The notes under the pieces: model-generated
Database searches by the model: none
What the model was told of the DNA's origin: nothing
What the model saw: the letters and a program-made list of their open reading frames with translations, nothing else
From: Palsa-739 sp035532535
Lineage (GTDB): Bacteria; Actinomycetota; Thermoleophilia; Gaiellales; Gaiellaceae
Assembly: GCA_035532535.1 (NCBI GenBank)
Contig: DATKQT010000030.1
Coordinates: 1 to 25,277 of the forward strand
DNA length: 25,277 nt
Direction of reading: 5' to 3'
Part shown: one piece after another, positions 7,042 through 13,442 of the stretch
How the letters are laid out: each line of letters opens with the position of its first letter
Numbering within the stretch: position 1 is the stretch's first letter
Translations under genes and position numbers: made by a program

Positions 7042-7761
7042 GTGAACCCGACGTTCATGCTCGGAGGCGAGCTCGAGGTGCGCCGTCTCGGCTTCGGCTC
7101 CATGCGCATCGTCAGCGACCGCGAGGAAGGCGTGCGCGTCGTCCGCCGGGCCGTCGAGCTCGGCGTGAACTTCATCGACACCGCCGACATCTACGGCGCC
7201 GGCCGGAGCGAGGAGATCGTCGCGGAGGCGCTGCACCCGTATCCCGACGGCCTCGTCATCACGACGAAGGGCGGCCTCGGCTGGGGCCTGCAGGACCGGA
7301 TTCGCGACGGCCGGCCCGAGCACCTGCGCGAGGCGTGCGACGCGAGCCTCCGCCGCCTGAAGCTCGAGCGCATCGACCTGTACCAGCTCCACCGCCACGA
7401 CCCGGAAGTGCCGATCGAGGAGTCGATCGGCGCGCTCGTCGAGCTTCAGCGCGAGGGCAAGATCCGCATGATCGGCGTCTCGAACTTCTCCGTCTCGCAA
7501 CTTCGGAAGGCGCAGGCGGTGACGACGATCGTGTCCGTCCAGAATCAGTTCAACCGCGGGCTCGCGACGTCGGAGGACGTGCTCGACGTGTGCACCGAGG
7601 AAAGCATTGCGTTCATGCCGTGGGCGCCTCTTGGCGAGGGCCTGACGCGCGGCGCCGCCTACGAAGTCCGCTGGCTGCTCGACCGGTCACCCGTGATCAT
7701 CCCGATCCCGGGCACCTCGAGCGTCGAGCATCTCGAAGACACCATGCTGGCCGTCGCCTAG
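7042..7761 (+). CDS. Aldo/keto reductase, shorter than usual
   Basis: This is an NADPH-dependent (beta/alpha)8-barrel oxidoreductase. RLGFGSMRI begins the barrel, FIDTADIYG carries D46 and Y51, TTKGG has K76, and YQLHRHD has H117, so the Asp-Tyr-Lys-His tetrad is complete. IGVSNFS and IPIPGTSSVEHLED are the usual later signatures, the latter binding NADPH phosphate. At 239 residues it is shorter than the 275-330 usual for the family. Between APLGEGL and WLLDRSPV it appears to lack most of an AAxHGxTPAQVALAW-like helix, and the final helix is short. The start is GTG 7042-7044. Its TAG stop is shared tail-to-tail with the LtrA gene in the palindrome CTAG. Confidence 0.88.
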   Translation: MNPTFMLGGELEVRRLGFGSMRIVSDREEGVRVVRRAVELGVNFIDTADIYGAGRSEEIVAEALHPYPDGLVITTKGGLGWGLQDRIRDGRPEHLREACDASLRRLKLERIDLYQLHRHDPEVPIEESIGALVELQREGKIRMIGVSNFSVSQLRKAQAVTTIVSVQNQFNRGLATSEDVLDVCTEESIAFMPWAPLGEGLTRGAAYEVRWLLDRSPVIIPIPGTSSVEHLEDTMLAVA

Positions 7762-8915
7762 CCGGCGTCGGCCGTCACGTGCGCGCGGCGGCGCGCACGC
7801 TCGTCCCGCCAGTGGATGAGCTCGTATGCGTGCAGTCCGATGAGGACGGCGCAGACGAGCGCGAGCGCGACGAGCGCGTGCACGTGCGTCGCTGCGAGCG
7901 TGAGCAGCGCAAGGACGAGCCCGGCGATCGGGCGTCCGCGGCCGAGCTGACGCGCGACGCGCCAGCGAATCGCGACGAACGCGAGCACGTAGAGCGCACA
8001 CCCGCAGCAGAGGGCCACCGCTGGGACCCAGCGGAGGTCGGCGTTGACGCTCCTCAACACGCTCCTCATCCCGAACGCGAACAGGACGATCCCGGCGACC
8101 ATCGGCAGGTGCAGATACGTGTAGACGTCGCGCGCGATCGTGGCCCGCTCCAGGCCCTGGCGTCGGACGAGCAGGTCGCGCAGGCCGCTCGACGCGAAGT
8201 CGAAGTACGCGAGCCAGAAGGAGACCGCGACGAGGAGCCCGAGAAGCGTCGCGACGATCACGTCGCCGCCGAGGCGCGTGCCTCGCGCGCCGAACCCGAT
8301 CGCGCCGAGGGACTCTCCGATCGCGATGATCACGATCAGCCCGTGCCGCTCGGCGAAATGCTCCGGCTCGACGCGCCATCCGCTCGATCCCACGAGCGCT
8401 GGGCCGCCGAAGCCGATGATCAACGCCACGGCCCAGAGCGCAGGCCGGACGCTCGCGGGGACGAACGCCGCCGCGAGGATGAACGCCGCGCCCGGGAGGG
8501 TTATCCAGGCTGTCCTCCGGACGGCGGCGAACAGCTCGGGCGCCGATCTGCTCACGACTGCGTACAACCAGACGAACGAGACGACGACCGCGAAGAACGC
8601 GACACCGAATACCGTGCGCTCCCTCGTGAACGCCTCGGGAACGGCGAGCGCCGCGACGAACAGCCCGGCGGTCATCGAGAGCAGCGCTGTCGACACGAAT
8701 CCCGCCTCGGCGTCGGCTGCGTTCGTCAGCCATGCGCACCCGGCCCAGATCCACCAGAGAGCGGCGAGCACGAGCAGGCCGCGGCCGAGGCCTGCCCAGG
8801 TCGGCTCCTCCAGCCAGAGCGTCGTGACCTGCGTGAACGCGAAGACGAAGACGAGGTCGAAGAACAGCTCGACGTTTGAGACGCGATGCTGCTGGTCCGA
8901 GAAGAGGACGCTCAC
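7758..8915 (-). CDS. LtrA-family membrane protein
   Basis: This is a polytopic integral membrane protein of 385 residues belonging to the low-temperature-requirement A family. The N-terminal signature SNVELFFDLVFVFAFTQVT is clear, followed by many hydrophobic helices and the conserved EPEHFAERHGLIVIIAIGE segment with its charged residues. The biochemical role of the family is unknown; the name comes from a Listeria cold-growth phenotype. The start is GTG 8913-8915, overlapping the stop of the enoyl-CoA hydratase gene as GTGA; a longer frame would run into that gene. The C-terminus ends in an Arg-rich tail. Its stop overlaps that of the aldo/keto reductase, leaving no room for a terminator. 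Confidence 0.9.
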   Translation of the reverse strand: MSVLFSDQQHRVSNVELFFDLVFVFAFTQVTTLWLEEPTWAGLGRGLLVLAALWWIWAGCAWLTNAADAEAGFVSTALLSMTAGLFVAALAVPEAFTRERTVFGVAFFAVVVSFVWLYAVVSRSAPELFAAVRRTAWITLPGAAFILAAAFVPASVRPALWAVALIIGFGGPALVGSSGWRVEPEHFAERHGLIVIIAIGESLGAIGFGARGTRLGGDVIVATLLGLLVAVSFWLAYFDFASSGLRDLLVRRQGLERATIARDVYTYLHLPMVAGIVLFAFGMRSVLRSVNADLRWVPAVALCCGCALYVLAFVAIRWRVARQLGRGRPIAGLVLALLTLAATHVHALVALALVCAVLIGLHAYELIHWRDERARRRAHVTADAG

Positions 8916-9655
8916 GTCCGCCAGGACGGCTTGCGCTTGTCGAGGAACGCGCGCAGGCCTTCCTGGCCTTCGTCGCTCGTCCGCCGCGCCGCGATCCATT
9001 GTGCCGTCTCCGGGCCGTCCGGCCGCTCACGCACGAGCCGCTTCGCCCAGCGCGCCGCCTGCGGTCCCGCCGAGAGGAGCTCGCCGACCACGCGGTCGAC
9101 CGCGGCATCGAGATCGTCCGCGACCTCGTGCACAAGGCCGATGCGGAGCGCCGTCTCGGCGTCGAAGCGCTCGCCGGTGACAAAATAGCGTCGCGCCGCG
9201 CTCGGCCCGATCTTTGCAAGCGCGAACGGCGAGATGACCGCCGGGATGATCCCGAGCTTCACCTCCGAGAACGCGAACGACGCGTCGCTCGACGCGATCG
9301 CGATGTCGGCCGCGGCGACGAGGCCCGCGCCGCCGCCGAGCGCGTGCCCCTGCACGCGCGCCACCACGGGTGCGAGGCAGCCGTCGATCGCCTCCAGCAT
9401 CTTCCGGAGCGCGTTTGCGTCGGCGACGTTCTCGTTCAGCGAGAGGTCGGCGGAGGAGCGCATCCAGTCCACGTCGGCGCCCGCGGAGAAGCTCGGGCCG
9501 TCGCCGGCGAGCACGACCGCACGGGCGCGGCCGGGGTCGACGAATGCCTCCGCCAGCTCGGTGATGAGCGCGGCGTCGAACGCGTTGCGCCGGTCGGGAC
9601 GCGCCAGCGTGATGCGCAGCACCGGTCCGTCGCGCTCGATGCGGAGGTTCGCCAC
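8912..9655 (-). CDS. Enoyl-CoA hydratase, methylglutaconyl-CoA hydratase (LiuC-like) type
   Basis: This is a crotonase-fold hydratase of 247 residues. FSAGADVDWM (56-65) and GHALGGGAGLVAAADIAIA (103-121) supply the oxyanion hole, and SEVKLGIIPAVISPF carries the acid/base Glu, E131. The second Glu found in mitochondrial ECH is replaced by Gly in GGGAG, as I recall for bacterial LiuC proteins. The ENVADANALRKML and ARRYFVTGERFDAETALRIGLVHEV stretches also resemble LiuC. That would place it at the hydration of 3-methylglutaconyl-CoA, one step after methylcrotonyl-CoA carboxylase, whose likely subunits are in this window. The start is GTG 9653-9655 with TAAGCT 7 nt upstream. It is coupled to the LtrA gene. 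A general enoyl-CoA hydratase remains possible. Confidence 0.85.
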   Translation of the reverse strand: MANLRIERDGPVLRITLARPDRRNAFDAALITELAEAFVDPGRARAVVLAGDGPSFSAGADVDWMRSSADLSLNENVADANALRKMLEAIDGCLAPVVARVQGHALGGGAGLVAAADIAIASSDASFAFSEVKLGIIPAVISPFALAKIGPSAARRYFVTGERFDAETALRIGLVHEVADDLDAAVDRVVGELLSAGPQAARWAKRLVRERPDGPETAQWIAARRTSDEGQEGLRAFLDKRKPSWRT

Positions 9656-9662
9656 GCGGCAG

Positions 9663-9672
9663 AGCTTAGAGT
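9663..9672. promoter_or_regulatory. Face-to-face -10 boxes sharing a TA in a 23-bp divergent gap
   Basis: On the plus strand TAGAGT (9667-9672) lies 6 nt before ATG 9679. On the minus strand TAAGCT (9668-9663) lies 7 nt before GTG 9655. The two hexamers share the TA at 9667-9668. Neither gene has a ribosome binding site, so both transcripts would be leaderless. Confidence 0.55.
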
Positions 9673-9678
9673 GGCCCC

Positions 9679-10518
9679 ATGCTTCGCGGAGCCTTCGCCG
9701 CCGCCCTCACGCCGCTGCGCGGCGACGACACGCTCGACGAGGACGCGTTCGGGCCGTATGTCGACTTCCTCGCCGCCGGCGGGCTCGACGGCGTCCTCGC
9801 GCTCGGAACGACGGGCGAGGGCCTGCTCTTCTCCGTCGCGGAACGGAAGCGCGTCGCCGAGCTGTTCGTCGAGAGCGGGAAGCTCCAGGTCGCGGTCAAC
9901 TGCGGCGCACAGACCACCGCCGACACGATCGAGCTCGCCGCGCACGCGGCCGCGGCGGGCGCTGACGGCGTCGCGGTCATCTGCCCGCCGTATTTCCCTC
10001 TCGATGACGAGAGTGTGCTCGCGCACCTCGCCGCCGCTGCGCGCGCGTGCGCGCCGACGCCGTTCTACGTGTACGAGTTCGCGCGGGCGAGCGGCTACGC
10101 CGTCTCTCCAACGGTGCTCGAGCGCCTGCGCGAGCAGGCGCCCAACCTCGTCGGCATGAAGGTGTCCGACACGCCGTACGAGGCGTTCGAGCCGTACCTG
10201 CATGTTGGCCTCGATGTCTTTGTCGGCCCGGAAGCGTTCATCGGCCGCGGTCTCGCCGCCGGCGCGATCGGCGCGGTGTCAGCGCTCGGGAGCGCGTTCC
10301 CCGAGCACGTCGCCCGCGCGGTGCGCGAGCGGAGCGACGAGCTCTCCTCGCTGCGCGAGGCGGTCGAGCGCTTCCCGCGCCACGCCGCGCTGAAGCTCGT
10401 TGTCGCCCGCCGGGGTGTGCCGATGCCGCCGAACGTGCGCGCGCCGCTACGGCGACTGACCGCCGACGAGGAGCGCGGGCTCTTCGACGTGCTCGTGCCC
10501 TGGCTCGACCACGAGTAG
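9679..10518 (+). CDS. DapA-superfamily Schiff-base aldolase/synthase
   Basis: This is a TIM-barrel enzyme of the dihydrodipicolinate synthase / N-acetylneuraminate lyase superfamily, 279 residues. GTTGEG has T44 and T45, which bind the pyruvate carboxylate in DapA. Y132 sits in FYVYEFARASG, and K161 in VGMKVSD is the Schiff-base lysine, at the same number as in E. coli. The Tyr motif departs from the YNxPxRT of true DapA, and the context has no lysine genes, so another 2-oxo acid aldolase or lyase is more likely. The ATG is supported by TAGAGT 6 nt upstream. Its last 72 bp overlap the 3' end of the opposing mannosyltransferase gene. Confidence 0.85.
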   Translation: MLRGAFAAALTPLRGDDTLDEDAFGPYVDFLAAGGLDGVLALGTTGEGLLFSVAERKRVAELFVESGKLQVAVNCGAQTTADTIELAAHAAAAGADGVAVICPPYFPLDDESVLAHLAAAARACAPTPFYVYEFARASGYAVSPTVLERLREQAPNLVGMKVSDTPYEAFEPYLHVGLDVFVGPEAFIGRGLAAGAIGAVSALGSAFPEHVARAVRERSDELSSLREAVERFPRHAALKLVVARRGVPMPPNVRAPLRRLTADEERGLFDVLVPWLDHE

Positions 10519-11679
10519 CACTGCGAGCACGACGAGCACGAGGTCACGCGTGAGCACGACCGCAGCGATCGACGGCCGCAGATCGTTCGCGAGAGCCCAG
10601 TAACGCGCCGGGAACTCGATCTGCGTGAGCACGAGCGCGGCGACGAGCAGCACCTGTGCAAGCCGGCTCCGCACGAGCGGCACGAGCGGGATCAGCCAGA
10701 TGAGGTATTGCGGCGAGAGCACCTTGTCGAACGCGATGAAGGCGACGACGGCGGCGGCGACGTGCGTGACGAGCCGCTCTCGCGTCGCCGACCCGCGTGC
10801 GTAGTGCAGCCAAACCGCGAGGAGCGCCGCCACCTGCACGACGCTGGAGAGCACCGCGGCCGCATGAGCGCCAGGCCCGCTCAGATTCTGCGACACCGTC
10901 GTGAAGACATGCAGCGTCGTCCCGGCATCGTTGTGCAGCGCGATCAGAATCGCTCCGCCGAGACTCTCGAGCTGCAGCGGACGGTTGAGCTGCACGCCGA
11001 AGCTGTGCCTGACGCCGCCGGGTGAGAGCACCGCGAACGGAACGAAGACGGCCGCGCACACGGCGGCGACGAGCGCCGTCCACACAAACGCGGCGCGCCT
11101 GCCGCGGCGTCGCCACACCCACGCCAGGCCGACCGGCACGAGCACTGCCGGGAAGAGCTTCGTCGCGATCGCAGCGCCGAGGACGATCGCGCTCGTCGTG
11201 TCCCGCTCCCAGAGCAACGCGGCCAGTGCGCCGACCGTGAGCGCCGCGACCCAGAGGTCGAAGCGCGAGAGCATGAGGTTCCCGAGCAGCAGCGGAGACG
11301 CGCCGACGAGGAGCATCGCGACGACGGCGCGCAGCGGGGGAGGCCGGAGAGCGGCGAGCGCGAGCGCGACGAGCAGCGTCATCAACACGCCCGCGCCTGC
11401 CATCCACTTCTCGAAGGAGTGCCCGTACTCGCCGAACTTCCCGCGCGATGCGGTCAGCTCCGGCGCGAGCATCGGTAAGAGAGCTCCCGGCGGGTACTCG
11501 ACGGAAAAGTCACGGTACGGCACGTGTCCGGCCACGATGGCGTCGCCGTACGTCTCGTAGCCGGGGGTGTCGACGATTTGGCTCGCCGAGCGGTACCACA
11601 GCTGGTGGAGGAGCGTCCACGAGCCGAGGAAGAGTGCTGCCGAGGCGGCCGCAAGCGCCACCCAGCGAGCCCGCGTCAC
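10447..11679 (-). CDS. GT87-like polyprenol-phosphate-dependent mannosyltransferase, membrane
   Basis: This is a GT-C fold integral membrane glycosyltransferase of 410 residues, resembling the DUF2029/GT87 family that uses polyprenyl-phosphate sugars in envelope glycan synthesis. After the first helix comes DTPGYETYGDAIVAGHVPYRD, then FSVEYPPGALLPMLAP; the DxPxYxxYG and PYRDFxxEYPP pattern is characteristic. About ten hydrophobic segments follow, with AIATKLFPAVLVPVGL and KVLSPQYLIWLIPL typical of the family. The start is GTG 11677-11679 in a GTGA overlap with the 73-aa gene. The last helix is followed by a 19-residue hydrophilic tail, which is the part antisense to the DapA-like gene. The link to the carboxylase genes is unclear. 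Confidence 0.82.
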   Translation of the reverse strand: MTRARWVALAAASAALFLGSWTLLHQLWYRSASQIVDTPGYETYGDAIVAGHVPYRDFSVEYPPGALLPMLAPELTASRGKFGEYGHSFEKWMAGAGVLMTLLVALALAALRPPPLRAVVAMLLVGASPLLLGNLMLSRFDLWVAALTVGALAALLWERDTTSAIVLGAAIATKLFPAVLVPVGLAWVWRRRGRRAAFVWTALVAAVCAAVFVPFAVLSPGGVRHSFGVQLNRPLQLESLGGAILIALHNDAGTTLHVFTTVSQNLSGPGAHAAAVLSSVVQVAALLAVWLHYARGSATRERLVTHVAAAVVAFIAFDKVLSPQYLIWLIPLVPLVRSRLAQVLLVAALVLTQIEFPARYWALANDLRPSIAAVVLTRDLVLVVLAVLLVVEPGHEHVEEPALLVGGQSP

Positions 11680-11897
11680 TCGACGTCGTACTCCTCGTAG
11701 ACCACCGGATCCGTGCCGATCAGCGCCTGCACCTCGTCGAGCTCGGGCAGCTCCCCGAACGCGACGAGGCCGAACCGCTCCTCGCCCTCCTTCGAGATCC
11801 AGTGCGCGTCTTCGGGAAGGTACGGCAAGTGCTCGCGCAACTCTGCGACGTTCGTCTTCGAGTCGTACAGGTTCCAGATCAGGATGCGCGCGATCAC
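11676..11897 (-). CDS. Small acidic protein of unknown function, 73 aa
   Basis: I do not recognise this protein. It is 73 residues, soluble and acidic at its C-terminus, beginning VIARILIWNLYDSKTNV, then AELREHLPYLPEDAHWISKE and ending in VVYEEYDVE. The pattern looks like a compact alpha/beta fold with no membrane segment and no cysteines. It is held between two genes by GTGA overlaps: its GTG (11895-11897) overlaps the carboxylase beta-subunit stop and its TGA overlaps the mannosyltransferase GTG. Third-codon GC is high, supporting a real gene. A role beside the carboxylase, perhaps as a small accessory subunit like the epsilon subunits of actinobacterial carboxylases, is conceivable, but there is no sequence evidence beyond position. 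Confidence 0.72.
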   Translation of the reverse strand: MIARILIWNLYDSKTNVAELREHLPYLPEDAHWISKEGEERFGLVAFGELPELDEVQALIGTDPVVYEEYDVE

Positions 11898-13420
11898 ATG
11901 CGGAAGACGCCGAAGGTCGTCTCCGGGATCGGCGCGTTGAGCGCGGCGGTGAGCCCGAGCGCGAGCACGCGCCGGGTGTCGAGCGGATCGATGATGCCGT
12001 CGTCCCACAGGCGCGCGGTCGAGTAGTAGGGGTTGCCCTCCTCCTCGTACTTCGCCCGGATGGCGTCCTCGTCGACGTCACCGACCATGGAGAGGACGGT
12101 CGCCGCCTGCTCCCCGCCCATGACGGAGATGCGCGCGTTCGGCCACATCCACAGCTGCCGCGGCTCGTATGCGCGGCCGCACATGGCGTAATTGCCGGCG
12201 CCGAACGAGCCGCCGGTGACGACGGTGAACTTCGGCACGCGCGCGTTCGCGACCGCCATCACGAGCTTCGCGCCGTCGCGCGCGATCCCTCCCGCCTCGT
12301 ACTCGGCCCCGACCATGAAGCCGGTGATGTTCTGGAGGAACACGAGCGGTACGCGCCGCTTGCAGCAGAGCTCGATGAAGTGCGCGCCCTTCTGTGCAGA
12401 CTCGGCGAAGAGGACGCCGTTGTTGGCGATGACCCCGACCGGGATGCCCTCGATGTGCGCGAACCCGGTGACGAGCGTCTCGCCGTACAGCTGCTTGAAC
12501 TCCTGGAAGCGGGAGCCGTCGACGATGCGCACGATGAGGTCGCGGGCGTCGGTCTGGTGGCGGAAGTCCTCCGGAATCAGCTCGTACATGTCGCCGGGGT
12601 CGATCGCCGGCGGCTCCGGGTCTGCAAGCTCCCACGGGGCCGCGGGCGGACGCATGTGCAACGTGCGCGCGATGCCGCGCGCAAGCGCGAGCGCGTGCTC
12701 GTCCGAGGTCGCGTAGTGGTCGACGACGCCGGAGCGGCGCGCGTGCACGTCCGCGCCTCCGAGCTCCTCGGCCGTCACGTCCTGGCCTGTCGCTGCCTTC
12801 ACGAGCGGCGGCCCGCCGATGAAGATCGTCCCGGTACCGCGCACGATGACGGTCTCGTCGCTCATCGCCGGCACGTACGCGCCGCCGGCCGTCGACGAGC
12901 CCATGACGACCGCGATCTGGGGGATCCCGGCGGCGGACATCTGCGCCTGGTTGAAGAAGATGCGGCCGAAGTGGTCGCGGTCGGGGAACACCTCCGCCTG
13001 GAGCGGCAGGAACGCGCCGCCCGAGTCGACGAGGTAGAAGCACGGCAACCGGTTCTGCGCCGCCACCTCCTGCGCGCGCAGGTGCTTCTTCACCGTCAAC
13101 GGGAAGTACGAGCCGCCCTTCACCGTCGCGTCGTTGGCGACGATGACACACTGGCGGCCCTCGACGACGCCGATGCCGGTGACGATTCCCGCGCTCGGCG
13201 CATCGCCGTCGTACACGTCCCAGGCGGCGAGCGCGCTCAGCTCCAGGAATGCCGCGCCGGGATCGACGAGCCGGTCGATCCGCTCCCGGGCAGTCATCTT
13301 CCCGCGCGAGCGGTGACGCTCGACCGCTGCCTCACCGCCGCCGCGCGCGACCTGTGCGGTCCGCTCGCGCAACTCGGCGACGAGAGCCTCCATCCGTGCG
13401 GTGCGCGTGAGGGTCGACAT
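11894..13420 (-). CDS. Acyl-CoA carboxylase beta subunit, methylcrotonyl-CoA carboxylase type
   Basis: This is a biotin-dependent carboxyltransferase of 508 residues with two crotonase-like halves. It transfers CO2 from carboxybiotin to an acyl-CoA. The match to MCC beta is strong: KGGSYFPLTVKKHLRAQEVA, SGGAFLPLQAEVFPDRDHFG, MGSSTAGGAYVPAMSDE, IFIGGPPLVKAATGQDV, FLQNITGFMVG, GSFGAGNYAMCGRAYEPR and NARISVMGGEQAA. The C-terminal EEEGNPYYSTARLWDDGIIDP is also MCC-like, more so than propionyl- or acetyl-CoA types. The likely substrate is thus 3-methylcrotonyl-CoA from leucine. The partner is probably the alpha subunit at 4692-6299. The ATG (13418-13420) has TAGGCT 6 nt upstream. It heads the transcript carrying the 73-aa protein and the mannosyltransferase. 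Confidence 0.93.
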   Translation of the reverse strand: MSTLTRTARMEALVAELRERTAQVARGGGEAAVERHRSRGKMTARERIDRLVDPGAAFLELSALAAWDVYDGDAPSAGIVTGIGVVEGRQCVIVANDATVKGGSYFPLTVKKHLRAQEVAAQNRLPCFYLVDSGGAFLPLQAEVFPDRDHFGRIFFNQAQMSAAGIPQIAVVMGSSTAGGAYVPAMSDETVIVRGTGTIFIGGPPLVKAATGQDVTAEELGGADVHARRSGVVDHYATSDEHALALARGIARTLHMRPPAAPWELADPEPPAIDPGDMYELIPEDFRHQTDARDLIVRIVDGSRFQEFKQLYGETLVTGFAHIEGIPVGVIANNGVLFAESAQKGAHFIELCCKRRVPLVFLQNITGFMVGAEYEAGGIARDGAKLVMAVANARVPKFTVVTGGSFGAGNYAMCGRAYEPRQLWMWPNARISVMGGEQAATVLSMVGDVDEDAIRAKYEEEGNPYYSTARLWDDGIIDPLDTRRVLALGLTAALNAPIPETTFGVFRM

Positions 13421-13426
13421 GCCGGG

Positions 13427-13436
13427 AGCCTAATCT
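13427..13436. promoter_or_regulatory. Face-to-face -10 boxes sharing a TA in a 22-bp divergent gap
   Basis: On the plus strand TAATCT (13431-13436) lies 6 nt before the dinB GTG at 13443. On the minus strand TAGGCT (13432-13427) lies 6 nt before the carboxylase ATG at 13420. They share TA 13431-13432 and the two spacers are of equal length. Both genes lack ribosome binding sites. Confidence 0.6.
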
Positions 13437-13442
13437 CGGGGA

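Noticed and set aside
6300..7190. N-terminal extension of the carboxylase alpha subunit to about 832 residues
   Set aside because: The extension is antisense to the SDR gene, low in complexity, and the biotin carboxylase signature VLVANRGEI lies immediately after the ATG at 6299.
9679..10518. Assignment of the DapA-superfamily gene as the lysine-pathway dapA
   Set aside because: The active-site Tyr context and downstream motif differ from true DapA, and no lysine biosynthesis genes are near; only superfamily membership is supported.
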